From: Pseudomonadales bacterium
GTDB lineage: Bacteria; Pseudomonadota; Gammaproteobacteria; Pseudomonadales; Azotimanducaceae
Assembly: GCA_028279305.1 (NCBI GenBank)
Contig: JANQOA010000263.1
Location: 1 to 33,853, forward strand
Direction: 5' to 3'
DNA length: 33,853 nt
Of the stretch, positions 25,316 through 33,217 are shown in pieces; the first letter of the stretch is position 1, and each line of letters opens with the position of its first letter. The notes below the pieces were generated by a model that did no database searches, was not told where the DNA came from, and was given only the letters and a program-made list of their open reading frames with translations. The position numbers were made by a program, and so were the translations under genes.

Positions 25316-26233
25316 ATGACTTCCAACAGTACAACCATCGGCTTTGTCGGCCTGGGTAATATGGGCGGGCCGATGGCGGCAAATCTGATCAAGGCGGGTT
25401 TTGCGGTTAAGGTTTTTGATCTGGTGCCGGAACTGGTGGCCGGGGTCAGCGGCGCGGAAGGCTGCAGCAGTGCAGCCCAGGCGGCCGCTGACGTGGATGT
25501 GGTGATCAGCATGTTACCCGCCGGCCGGCACGTTCGCAGTCTCTATCTTGGCGCGGAAGGTGAGCCGGGACTGTTGCAGGCGGTGCGCGCGGAAACGCTG
25601 ATTATCGACTGTTCCACCATCGACGCGGCCAGCGCCCGGGCCGTGGCGGAGGCAGCTCAGCAGCGTGGTCTGCAGATGCTGGATGCGCCGGTGTCCGGCG
25701 GCACTGCCGGTGCGGAAGGCGGCACCCTGACGTTTATTGTCGGCGGCGCGGACGATGCCCTGGAGCGCGCCCGCCCGCTGCTGGAAGCCATGGGGGCCAA
25801 TATCTTTCATGCCGGCGGCGCCGGGGCGGGTCAGGTGGCAAAAATCTGCAACAACATGCTGTTGGCGGTATTAATGTCGGGGACCGCTGAAGCCCTGGCC
25901 CTGGGGGTTGAAAACGGCCTCGACCCGGCGGTGCTGTCCGAGATCATGAAGGTTTCTTCCGGCGGCAACTGGGCGCTGAACGTTTACAATCCGTATCCAG
26001 GTGTCATGGACGGGGTACCGGCCAGCCGTGAATATCAGGGCGGCTTTCTGGTTGACCTGATGCGCAAGGATCTGGGTCTGGCGCTGGCCACTGCCCAGGA
26101 CTCGGGCAGTTCCATACCCATGGGCAGCCTGGCGCACAATTTGTATCAGGTGCACCGGCAGACCCATGAGGCCGGCGGTCTCGACTTCTCCAGCATTCAA
26201 TGGCTGTTCCGGCCGCAGCTTAAAGACGGCTGA
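25316..26233 (+). CDS. mmsB: 3-hydroxyisobutyrate dehydrogenase
   Basis: MmsB oxidises 3-hydroxyisobutyrate to methylmalonate semialdehyde with NAD+ in valine catabolism. The 305-aa product is a beta-hydroxyacid dehydrogenase: an N-terminal Rossmann domain with GFVGLGNMGGPMA (cofactor loop 12-17), substrate-binding DAPVSGGTAGAEGGTL (123-138), and catalytic Lys176 in GQVAKICNN. The C-terminal GGFLVDLMRKDLGLA block is also typical. ATG 25316 has TAGGAGC (25303-25309) upstream, overlapping the previous stop; a longer frame from 25157 lies inside the preceding gene and is not used. The methylmalonate-semialdehyde dehydrogenase mmsA, often the neighbour, is not present here. Confidence 0.95.
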   Translation: MTSNSTTIGFVGLGNMGGPMAANLIKAGFAVKVFDLVPELVAGVSGAEGCSSAAQAAADVDVVISMLPAGRHVRSLYLGAEGEPGLLQAVRAETLIIDCSTIDAASARAVAEAAQQRGLQMLDAPVSGGTAGAEGGTLTFIVGGADDALERARPLLEAMGANIFHAGGAGAGQVAKICNNMLLAVLMSGTAEALALGVENGLDPAVLSEIMKVSSGGNWALNVYNPYPGVMDGVPASREYQGGFLVDLMRKDLGLALATAQDSGSSIPMGSLAHNLYQVHRQTHEAGGLDFSSIQWLFRPQLKDG

Positions 26234-26264
26234 GCGCAACGCTGGCGCTGCTGCAGCAAGCCGC

Positions 26265-27128
26265 TTAACTCAGCGCGGACTGCACCTCGCTGACTTCCTC
26301 CAGCAGGGCGCTGCGCTGGGACTCGTCCATGCCCACATCCAGACCCAGGCGGTTCATAGCCGGGGATGTGTGCCAGTCCTGGGGCAGGTCCGGATGGTTG
26401 TTCTCCACCACATCCACGTCGTCTGCAAAGCCGCTGATTTTCAGCAGATTGGCGGCGCAGACGATGTCGATGTAATCGGCATCTGCCGCCTGGTGGTTAA
26501 TGTTCTGGTAGTTTTCCGGCACGTTGACAATCTCGTCAGCAAAATTCCAGTGCTGCAGGATCATGCGGCCGATGGTCGGATGAATACTTTCGATGACCCC
26601 GTCCAGGGTCATGCTGTCGCGCACCAGATGATCGTTTTCTTCCACCCAGCTCAGAATCGGCAGCACGCCGATGCGGTGGGTGAGGCCGGCCAGGGTGGCC
26701 TGATCAGGACGCAGCTTGGTGCAGCGCTTGCACAGAATTGAACTCCAGGCGGCAATGTCGCAACTGGACTTCCATACCTGGCGCATCTTCCGGTCCACCA
26801 TCTCACTGGTCGCTTGAAACATCTGCTGCATGGCCAGGCCGGTGACTATGTTGGCTGAATATTCCACCCCCAGGCGGCTGATGGCCTGGCTCAGGTCGTC
26901 GATGGAGCGGGTGGCGCGGAACATGGGAGAGTTTGCGGTGCGCACCAGTTGCGCGGTTAAGCCGGGATCTTCGCTGACCACCTTGCTCAGGGACAGTGCG
27001 GAGACGTGTTCCGATTCAGCTTCTTCGCGGATTTTCAGCGCCACTTCAGGCAGTGACGGCAAATCCAGTTGATCCTTATCCAGGGCGGATTGGATTTCGC
27101 TGGTAATCTCTTGGGCAAGATCGCTCAT
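26265..27128 (-). CDS. HDOD domain protein
   Basis: The 287-aa protein carries an HDOD domain (about 20-215), an HD-related helical fold that lacks the metal-binding HD pair and is thought to act in signalling rather than hydrolysis. Recognisable blocks are LPSLPEVALKI, SKVVSEDPGLTAQLVRTANSPMF, the QAISRLGVEYSANIVTGLAM helix and the GLTHRIGVLPIL segment. There are no membrane helices and no fused GGDEF or EAL domain. ATG 27128 has AAGGAC upstream at a slightly long distance. It lies 110 bp downstream of ygfZ on the same strand, an order shared with many Pseudomonas-like genomes. Its partner or signal cannot be inferred. Confidence 0.9.
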   Translation of the reverse strand: MSDLAQEITSEIQSALDKDQLDLPSLPEVALKIREEAESEHVSALSLSKVVSEDPGLTAQLVRTANSPMFRATRSIDDLSQAISRLGVEYSANIVTGLAMQQMFQATSEMVDRKMRQVWKSSCDIAAWSSILCKRCTKLRPDQATLAGLTHRIGVLPILSWVEENDHLVRDSMTLDGVIESIHPTIGRMILQHWNFADEIVNVPENYQNINHQAADADYIDIVCAANLLKISGFADDVDVVENNHPDLPQDWHTSPAMNRLGLDVGMDESQRSALLEEVSEVQSALS

Positions 27129-27238
27129 GGATTGAAAAGTCCTTTTACAATGCAGGGGATTGTCGGTCCAATATCAGTATAGACGGCATTTTTCCGCCTG
27201 CCCTGGGGGCGGACTTGCGGCACAGGACCGGGAGGGAA

Positions 27239-27949
27239 TTATGTGCGGGCGTTCACCACCGCCAGGACTTTGCCGGCGGTTCCGCTGCTGTCCCGGCTGA
27301 CCGACACCACGCTCAGGGTGTCCTGCCAGGGTTGGCCCGGCTCAGGGGCGTCACCCTGCCAGGAAAACTGTTGCAGTTTGCGCTTTACGGCACCGCGGAA
27401 CTGGGCGCGGGCGACAATCTCCTGGCCCAGATAACAACCCTTGTCAAAATCCACCGCACCCCGGGCATCCAGGCCCAGCATCTGCGGCAGGAACTGTTCA
27501 CTGCTGGCTGCGGATATAAAGGCGTAATCCGCATCAACCAGCGCGGCAGTGATACGGGCTGAACAATCTTCAGCCCCGGCGGGTTCAGCACTGACAAAGT
27601 CAAACCGCTGCTGCGCCAGTTCCGTGCCGCTGTGCACGCTGCCGCCGGCGCTCAACTGCAGCATTTGCAGCGGCGCCTGCAGGCTGCATCTGGAAAACAT
27701 CGCATAAGGTTTGAGAAATTCAGCCACCCGGGCAGCGAGGCTGCTGTGCACCACCAGAACCACGCCTTCGGCCGCCAAGGCCGCCCAGCCGCTGGCCAAC
27801 ACCCGGCCTTTGACATTGCACAGGGCTGCCGGAGACAGCAGGCCGGCGGACAATCCGGCGGTGTCGCAGGTGAGATAACCCTGCAGAAAATCTACAGCAT
27901 TGGTGCCGCTGATGGTCACCGCTGCGGCGTCGCGCCAGATCTGACTCAC
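27239..27949 (-). CDS. ygfZ: Folate-binding YgfZ protein, unusually short
   Basis: YgfZ is a GcvT-like tetrahydrofolate-binding protein needed for full activity of some Fe-S enzymes such as MiaB. The signature K-x-GCY-x-GQE is present as DKGCYLGQE, with Lys170, Cys172 and Glu177, followed by ARAQFRGAVKRKL. The 236-aa product is far shorter than the 326 aa of E. coli. It starts about 20 residues later and lacks about 50 residues of the C-terminal barrel, ending soon after GTAGKVLAVVNA. The GTG at 27949 is the only start, since a TAA lies three codons upstream. I saw no convincing continuation in another frame, so it may be a short natural variant or a 3'-truncated gene. It is divergent from sdhE. 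Confidence 0.88.
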   Translation of the reverse strand: MSQIWRDAAAVTISGTNAVDFLQGYLTCDTAGLSAGLLSPAALCNVKGRVLASGWAALAAEGVVLVVHSSLAARVAEFLKPYAMFSRCSLQAPLQMLQLSAGGSVHSGTELAQQRFDFVSAEPAGAEDCSARITAALVDADYAFISAASSEQFLPQMLGLDARGAVDFDKGCYLGQEIVARAQFRGAVKRKLQQFSWQGDAPEPGQPWQDTLSVVSVSRDSSGTAGKVLAVVNART

Positions 27950-28030
27950 AGCGTTAAGGGTCCTTATCTCACTTGGCGATTGGGGTTAGACTGCCTGATT
28001 GGCCAGCACAAGTACAATACTCTTCAAACG

Positions 28031-28282
28031 ATGCAAGCTACCGATCTGAAACATATCTACTGGCGCAGCCGCCGCGGCATGCTGGAACTGGAACTGAAGC
28101 TGGTGCCCTTTGTACGTGACGCGTATGTGCACTTGAATCCGGCGCAGCAGGCAGCTTATGAACGCCTGCTGGCGGAAGAAGACTGGCAGATTTTTGACTG
28201 GCTGCAACGGCGCGAATCGCCGCGGGATCCGCTGATGGCGGAGGTGGTGGAGAAAATTATCGCCCACACCGGACGCCTCTGA
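28031..28282 (+). CDS. sdhE: Succinate dehydrogenase flavinylation factor SdhE
   Basis: SdhE (YgfY) helps attach FAD covalently to the flavoprotein subunit of succinate dehydrogenase, and also fumarate reductase. The 83-aa product has the essential RGxxE motif as RGMLE (15-19), with Gly16 in the same position as in E. coli, preceded by YWRSR. The EEDWQIFDWL segment is the other conserved block. ATG 28031 is the natural start; the longer open frame upstream runs through the divergent ygfZ gene. TACAAT (28013-28018) may be a -10 hexamer but would give a very short leader. ygfX follows, giving the usual sdhE-ygfX pair. Confidence 0.95.
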   Translation: MQATDLKHIYWRSRRGMLELELKLVPFVRDAYVHLNPAQQAAYERLLAEEDWQIFDWLQRRESPRDPLMAEVVEKIIAHTGRL

Positions 28283-28339
28283 AGAGCGGCGGTTACAGTG
28301 CGGATGGCAGCGCAGGAGGAAGCACAGAAGGAAGCGCTG

Positions 28340-28723
28340 ATGGACAGTGGGCTCACGGTGGAATACCGCCCGTGCAGGTTGCGCGCACTGGCGGCCTGGG
28401 TGTGGACCTTCTACATGGGGGTTACCGCCGCCTGGTGGCTGGGTCTGACCGGGGTCGGGCTGGTGCTGGTGGCTGCTACGCCGATGTTGCGCCGCTCTGC
28501 CGCCGGGCAGCCGCGCCTGTTGCACCTGACGGCATGCGCTATCAGCCCCGCGGACGGGTTGCGCGACTACTGGCGGTTGCCCGGAATGTTATGTATCTGC
28601 GCCGGCGGTCACCGTCACTGGCTGTTCCGCGATGAGGTGCAGCCCGCCCAGTGGTCTGCCTTAAAGCGTTATCTCAAACTGCAGTTGCCGGCTCAGGCGG
28701 TGGGTTTGAGCATGTCGAAATGA
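28340..28723 (+). CDS. ygfX: YgfX-like inner-membrane protein
   Basis: The 127-aa protein begins with a short basic segment (VEYRPCRLR), followed by two hydrophobic helices (about 14-30 and 33-50) and a soluble C-terminal part containing [10 protein letters not shown] and [10 protein letters not shown]. Together with its position behind sdhE this fits YgfX (also called CptA), described in E. coli as a membrane protein partnered with SdhE; a toxin role has been proposed for it. Sequence identity to E. coli appears low, so the call rests partly on context. I prefer ATG 28340 with AAGGAAG (28328-28334) at good spacing over earlier starts at 28298 and 28304. Its last 31 bases overlap the 3' end of the convergent nadB. 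Confidence 0.8.
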   Translation: MDSGLTVEYRPCRLRALAAWVWTFYMGVTAAWWLGLTGVGLVLVAATPMLRRSAAGQPRLLHLTACAISPADGLRDYWRLPGMLCICAGGHRHWLFRDEVQPAQWSALKRYLKLQLPAQAVGLSMSK

Positions 28724-30309
28724 TCGATGCTGCCGGGGAACATGATGGTGTCTTCAACCTGGTTGCGGGTATGCGGATAATCCAGGTTGAAATGCAGCCC
28801 CCGGCTTTCGGTGCGTTTCAGGGCGGAGCGCACAATCAGTTCCGCCACGTGTAACAGGTTGCGCAACTCAATCAAGTCGTCACTGATCCGGTAGTTGGCG
28901 TAATATTCGTTGATTTCCTGTTTCAGCAGATCGATGCGGTGCTGGGCCCGCTGCAGGCGTTTGTTGGTGCGCACAATGCCCACGTAGTCCCACATAAAGC
29001 GACGCAGTTCATCCCAGTTGTGGGCGATCACCACGGATTCATCCGAATCGGTGACTTGGGATTCGTCCCAGTGGGGCAGGTTCGGCAGGTCGAACGGCCG
29101 GTCTAGCTGGCTCTTAATTTTCTGCGCCGCGTTATACGCAAACACCAGGCATTCCAGCAGCGAGTTACTGGCCAGACGGTTGGCGCCGTGCAGGCCGGTG
29201 TAGCTGACTTCGCCAATGGCGTACAGGTTGGGCAGATCGGTGCGGCCGAAGCGGTCCACCAGTACCCCGCCGCAGGTATAGTGGGCTGCCGGCACCACGG
29301 GAATGGCCTCGCGGGTGATATCGATGCCAAAAGCCATGCACCGTTCCGCGATATTGGGAAAGTGGGCGCGGATAAATTCCGCCCGCCGGTGGCTGATATC
29401 CAACTGCACACAATCGGCACCCAGGCGTCTCATTTCATGGTCGATGGCGCGTGCCACCACATCCCTGGGCGCCAGTTCAGCCCGCTCGTCGAAGCGCGGC
29501 ATGAAGCGCTCACCGTCCGGCAATTTCAGCACCCCGCCTTCACCCCGCACCGCTTCGGAAATGAGGTAACTGCCGGCATGGGGATGGTACAGGCAGGTGG
29601 GGTGGAATTGATTAAATTCCATATTCGCGATGCGGCAACCGGCGCGCCACGCCATGGCGATACCGTCGCCGGTGGAACTGTCCGGGTTGCTGGTGTACAG
29701 GTACACCTTGCTGGCGCCGCCGGTGGCCAGCACTACAAACGGTGCCTGGAAGACTTCCACGTGCCCGGTGCTGCGGTTTAACACATAGGCGCCGGCACAG
29801 CGGCTGGGATATCGGCCTAACTTAGACAGATTGATCAGGTCTATGGCCAACCGGTCATTGATCAACTCTATGTTGGGGTGATCCAGCACCCTCGAGGTGA
29901 GGGTTTCAGTGATGGCTTTGCCGGTGGCGTCAGCCACGTGCAGTACCCGGCGGGCGCTGTGGCCGCCTTCCCGGGTCAGGTGAAATTCATTTTCCTCGCG
30001 GTCGAAGTCCACGCCCAGCTGGGCCAGACGGGCGATCGCCGCGGGTGCACTTTCAACTGTCATTTCGACTATGCGGCGGTCGCACAAACCGGCGCCGGCA
30101 TCCAGGGTATCCTGCACGTGGGCTGCAAAGCTGTCTTCCGGAGCGGTAACCGCCGCCACCCCGCCCTGGGCCCAATGGGACGAGCCGGTAGTGATGTCTC
30201 CCTTGCACAGCACCGTCACCCGGGCGTACTCAGCCAGCTGCAGGGCAGCGCTTAAACCGGCGGCACCGCCGCCGATAATGAGCACGTCCGTGGAGAATCG
30301 TTGCGCCAT
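28693..30309 (-). CDS. nadB: L-aspartate oxidase
   Basis: NadB oxidises L-aspartate to iminoaspartate with FAD, the first step of de novo NAD synthesis; quinolinate synthase NadA, its partner, is not in the window. The 538-aa product has the FAD-binding GGGAAG (13-18), the [12 protein letters not shown] segment, NQFHPTCLY, the active-site region [10 protein letters not shown], and the C-terminal FAD/helical part with [24 protein letters not shown] 30309 begins the family N-terminus; the frame is open to 30426 without homology. AGTATA on the plus strand (30341-30346), TATACT on the coding strand, may be its -10. It is divergent from rpoE and overlaps ygfX by 31 bp at the 3' end. Confidence 0.97.
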   Translation of the reverse strand: MAQRFSTDVLIIGGGAAGLSAALQLAEYARVTVLCKGDITTGSSHWAQGGVAAVTAPEDSFAAHVQDTLDAGAGLCDRRIVEMTVESAPAAIARLAQLGVDFDREENEFHLTREGGHSARRVLHVADATGKAITETLTSRVLDHPNIELINDRLAIDLINLSKLGRYPSRCAGAYVLNRSTGHVEVFQAPFVVLATGGASKVYLYTSNPDSSTGDGIAMAWRAGCRIANMEFNQFHPTCLYHPHAGSYLISEAVRGEGGVLKLPDGERFMPRFDERAELAPRDVVARAIDHEMRRLGADCVQLDISHRRAEFIRAHFPNIAERCMAFGIDITREAIPVVPAAHYTCGGVLVDRFGRTDLPNLYAIGEVSYTGLHGANRLASNSLLECLVFAYNAAQKIKSQLDRPFDLPNLPHWDESQVTDSDESVVIAHNWDELRRFMWDYVGIVRTNKRLQRAQHRIDLLKQEINEYYANYRISDDLIELRNLLHVAELIVRSALKRTESRGLHFNLDYPHTRNQVEDTIMFPGSIDHFDMLKPTA

Positions 30310-30406
30310 ACTACACCGCCCGGGAAACAAGACTTTCCCTAGTATATCCCGGCGGACCCCGGCAGAATATGCCCGCCTCGCGAGACAAGATAGACTGGGA
30401 ACGGGA

Positions 30407-31006
30407 TTGGCGGAAGAGACAGACAAGGAACTGGTAAAAAGGGTGCAGAAAGGTGATCAGGCCGCCTTCGACATGCTGTTCGCCCGCTACCAGACCAAAA
30501 TCCTCAACCTCATCTCGCGTTACGTCAGGGATTCGGAAGAGGTCCATGACGTAGCCCAGGAGGCGTTTATCAAAGCGTACCGCGCTCTGCCGCGGTTTCG
30601 CGGTGACAGCGCCTTTTATACCTGGCTGTACCGGATCGCTATTAATACGGCGAAAAACCACCTGGTAGCGCGCAGCCGCCGCCCGCCGGCAACGGATGTG
30701 GATGTAGACGACACCGATTACCGCGATGACGCTGAGGTGCTGCGCGAGTCGGAAGACCCTGAGTCCGCGTTGTCCCGGGATCAGCTGCGGGCCACCATCA
30801 ACCAGGCGCTGGTGGATTTGCCGGATGATTTACGCAGCGCGCTAACTTTGCGCGAGTTTGACGGTCTTAGTTATGAGCAGATTGCAGATATCCTGGAGTG
30901 CCCCGTCGGCACCGTGCGCAGCCGCATATTCCGCGCCCGGGAGTTTGTTGATCAACGTATGCGCCCACTGCTGTCCGGCGTGGACGACGAAGACAATGAA
31001 GCATGA
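30407..31006 (+). CDS. rpoE: RNA polymerase sigma factor RpoE (AlgU)
   Basis: RpoE is the extracytoplasmic-function sigma factor for envelope stress, held inactive by RseA. The 199-aa product has a region 2 domain with [20 protein letters not shown] and [15 protein letters not shown], an acidic linker, and region 4 with [15 protein letters not shown] and [16 protein letters not shown]. Similarity to AlgU and E. coli RpoE is strong. The start is TTG 30407: homology begins right after it and GGGAACGGGA precedes it. The open frame upstream to 30071 crosses nadB on the other strand and is not part of the gene. It heads rpoE-rseA-rseB-rseC-mucD. I could not find a convincing sigma-E autoregulatory promoter upstream. 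Confidence 0.96.
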   Translation: MAEETDKELVKRVQKGDQAAFDMLFARYQTKILNLISRYVRDSEEVHDVAQEAFIKAYRALPRFRGDSAFYTWLYRIAINTAKNHLVARSRRPPATDVDVDDTDYRDDAEVLRESEDPESALSRDQLRATINQALVDLPDDLRSALTLREFDGLSYEQIADILECPVGTVRSRIFRAREFVDQRMRPLLSGVDDEDNEA

Positions 31007-31156
31007 AACCACTTAGAGAGGGGGTGGGATGAATGATCCAAGGCACTACATGTGGCCTACAATTAAGTCGCGAACAAATCCCGTTTTTTGTGGTCAAAGC
31101 CGCGTGAATACTGGATATGCAGTTAAATCCAACGGTGAAAAAGCAGGGTATCAGCC

Positions 31157-31789
31157 ATGTCTGAACAATTAAGAGAATCCTTGTCAGCAGCAATTGACAA
31201 TGAAGCTGACGCATTCGAGCTGCGGCGTGTCCTCGATGAGGCCAGCGTTGACAGTGAACTGCGCGAAGAGTGGCACCGCCTGCACCTGATCCGCGATCTC
31301 ATGCAGGACGAGATGCGCAATTACAAGCCGGGTTTGCGCGAAGCGGTGTGGCAGGGCCTGCTGAACCAGGATGACGACGAAGAGCACGCCACGGAGCTGC
31401 GCTCGGTGGCCACCGGCGGCGGCGGCAAAAAAACCGCCACACCCTGGCTCGGGCGCATCACCGGGGTTGCGGTGGCGGTAACCGCTGCGGTACTGGTGCT
31501 GATCAACGGCGGTGTGCTTGAAGACGAGCCGCCCAGCCTGGAGGTGGCCAATAGTGAACCGTTTGTCGCCGCGCCGCAGAGTCCGGTAGCGGGCGGCAGC
31601 GAACTGGCGCCGGTCATGTACCAGCAGGCTACGGACGCGGACCTGCACCGCCAGTACGGTTTTATGCTGCGCCATATTCAGCACCGCGCCATGAATCAGA
31701 ATGGCCTGGCGTCTTTTGTTAAGATGGCTACCTTTACCCAGGCGGAGCCACAGCAACCACCGGCTGTGGAAGATACCGACGCGCAATGA
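31157..31789 (+). CDS. rseA: Anti-sigma-E factor RseA (MucA)
   Basis: RseA spans the inner membrane, binds RpoE in the cytoplasm and is cut by DegS and RseP when outer-membrane proteins misfold. The 210-aa product has the N-terminal sigma-binding domain (SEQLRESLSAAIDNEADAFELRRVL, then WHRLHLIRDLM), a single membrane helix at about 101-120 and a periplasmic domain with HRQYGFMLRHIQHRA. ATG 31157 is 150 bp after rpoE, with AAAAAGCAGGG upstream as a weak ribosome binding site. The 150-bp gap holds no recognised feature. Its stop overlaps the rseB start by four bases (ATGA). Confidence 0.94.
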   Translation: MSEQLRESLSAAIDNEADAFELRRVLDEASVDSELREEWHRLHLIRDLMQDEMRNYKPGLREAVWQGLLNQDDDEEHATELRSVATGGGGKKTATPWLGRITGVAVAVTAAVLVLINGGVLEDEPPSLEVANSEPFVAAPQSPVAGGSELAPVMYQQATDADLHRQYGFMLRHIQHRAMNQNGLASFVKMATFTQAEPQQPPAVEDTDAQ

Positions 31790-32823
31790 CGCCAGCTAAA
31801 ACCCCTGCGAAAATCTATTTAGCCGGGTTTGTATATTCTGTACTGAGCCTGGGTGCCGCTGCCTGGGCTGGTGCCGCCGACGCCGCGGAAGAAGCCATGC
31901 CGGATGCACAAACGCTGCTGGCGCGCATGGATGCGGCTTTTACCCAACTCAGTTACGACGGTGTCTTCAGCTACTTCTCGGGTAACGATCTGGCCACCCT
32001 GCGGGTGGTGCACAAGGTTGTGGACGGGGTTCAGCGCGAGCGTCTGGTGCATTTGAATGGCGCACCCCGGGAAATCATCCGCCACGGCGACGAAGTGGCC
32101 TGTATTGTCATGCCGGGCGACGACCTGCTGGCGCTGGAAGACAGCATTCCAGCGGGGCCCTTTGCACGCGCCTTTGTACGCCAGTTCGAGAAACTGTCCA
32201 GTTCTTACCTGGTGGACTACTTCGGTGAGGGGCGAATTGCGGGGCGCACCGCCGTGCGGGTAGGGGTGAACCCGCTGGATCAGCACCGTTATGGTTACCG
32301 TTTGTGGCTGGACAAAGAAACGTCCCTGCTGCTGCGCTCGGAGCTGGTGGACCATGACGGCAACAAGCTGGAAATTTTTCAGTTTACCCAGTTGCAGCTT
32401 GGGGAACAGGTCGCGGTTGCGGCGCTGGAAGCGGCGGACGTGTCCGGTTCCAAAGTCAGCCACCTGCGCCTGGAACCGGGTGACGGCGGCCAGGACATTG
32501 CCGCCTCCGACGACGCCCCGTCCCAGTGGGCCACCACCTGGTTGCCTTCCGGATTTGAAATGGCCACCGCGGACATCCGCCGCAAACCGGACCATTCGGT
32601 GACTAATCTGGTGTACTCCGACGGCCTGGCGGCGTTTTCGATATTTATCGAACCCATGCCGCAGAAAGGGGCCGCCAGCATGGTGTCGCAGAACGGCGCA
32701 ACCGTTGCGCTGACGCACCGGGTCAACGGCCATCAGGGTTTTCACCTGGTCACGCTGGTTGGTGAAATACCGGTTGCCACGGCTCATGAAATTATAAAGT
32801 CAGTTCGCCAAAAAGCTCTTTAA
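31786..32823 (+). CDS. rseB: Sigma-E regulatory protein RseB (MucB)
   Basis: RseB is a periplasmic protein that binds the periplasmic part of RseA and shields it from cleavage; it is displaced by lipopolysaccharide or lipoprotein signals. The 345-aa product begins with a signal peptide (about 1-34, hydrophobic core IYLAGFVYSVLSLGAAAW, ending near GAADA). The large lipid-binding-like N-terminal domain contains FSYFSGNDLATLRVVHKVVDG and YGYRLWLDKETSLLLRSEL, and a smaller C-terminal domain follows with WLPSGFEM and FSIFIEPM. ATG 31786 overlaps the rseA stop, indicating coupled translation. Confidence 0.95.
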   Translation: MTPAKTPAKIYLAGFVYSVLSLGAAAWAGAADAAEEAMPDAQTLLARMDAAFTQLSYDGVFSYFSGNDLATLRVVHKVVDGVQRERLVHLNGAPREIIRHGDEVACIVMPGDDLLALEDSIPAGPFARAFVRQFEKLSSSYLVDYFGEGRIAGRTAVRVGVNPLDQHRYGYRLWLDKETSLLLRSELVDHDGNKLEIFQFTQLQLGEQVAVAALEAADVSGSKVSHLRLEPGDGGQDIAASDDAPSQWATTWLPSGFEMATADIRRKPDHSVTNLVYSDGLAAFSIFIEPMPQKGAASMVSQNGATVALTHRVNGHQGFHLVTLVGEIPVATAHEIIKSVRQKAL

Positions 32824-32827
32824 CTCT

Positions 32828-33217
32828 TTGATAATTAAGAATATTAGTCCCAAAAGTGTAAGCCGCCGCATCACGCTTACAGCGCCTGACGGTTGTCGCA
32901 GTTGCGTGGCTGCAGATCACTGCGGCAACCGCGCCGGGCAGGTGGCGGGCGGGACTGCGCCGCTGTCCGTCAACCGCCGCGGCTTCAACACAACGGTAGG
33001 GGCACTGTACGGCGTGCCGCTGCTGGTGGTCAGCCTTACCGTGCTGGGCTTGCACCTCTGGGGACCGGGCGCGGGACAGGTTGTCGCTCCGCTGATCCAG
33101 TTTGTTATATTGGCGGCAGCAGTAGGCGGCGCGTGCCGGCTGTTGACGAGTCAGGGGAGAAAGATGCTGGCCGCCCTGCAGCCGGCACCAACAGATTTGC
33201 AATCCAGGACCCGATAA
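32828..33217 (+). CDS. rseC: RseC/MucC family membrane protein, short N-terminus
   Basis: RseC proteins are small inner-membrane proteins of the sigma-E operon; relatives take part in SoxR reduction. The 129-aa product has a cysteine motif C-x2-C-x5-C (CRSCVAADHC, residues 23-32) and two membrane helices (about 57-75 and 85-103) separated by GPGAGQVV. Family members are usually around 150 aa with one more upstream cysteine, which is missing. The only near-cognate start is TTG 32828, four bases after the rseB stop, without a Shine-Dalgarno sequence. The first ten or so codons are AT-rich and unlike the family. Position in the operon supports the call; the true start is uncertain. Its stop overlaps mucD by one base. 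Confidence 0.8.
   Translation: MIIKNISPKSVSRRITLTAPDGCRSCVAADHCGNRAGQVAGGTAPLSVNRRGFNTTVGALYGVPLLVVSLTVLGLHLWGPGAGQVVAPLIQFVILAAAVGGACRLLTSQGRKMLAALQPAPTDLQSRTR

Noticed and set aside
27187..27212. CCGCC/GGCGG stem between ygfZ and the HDOD gene as a terminator
   Set aside because: On the minus strand, where both genes lie, the stem is followed by an A run rather than T, so it is in the wrong orientation to terminate ygfZ.
31819..32787. 322-codon antisense open frame inside rseB
   Set aside because: Composition is that of an antisense shadow, and rseB is clearly the real gene from its operon position and signal peptide.
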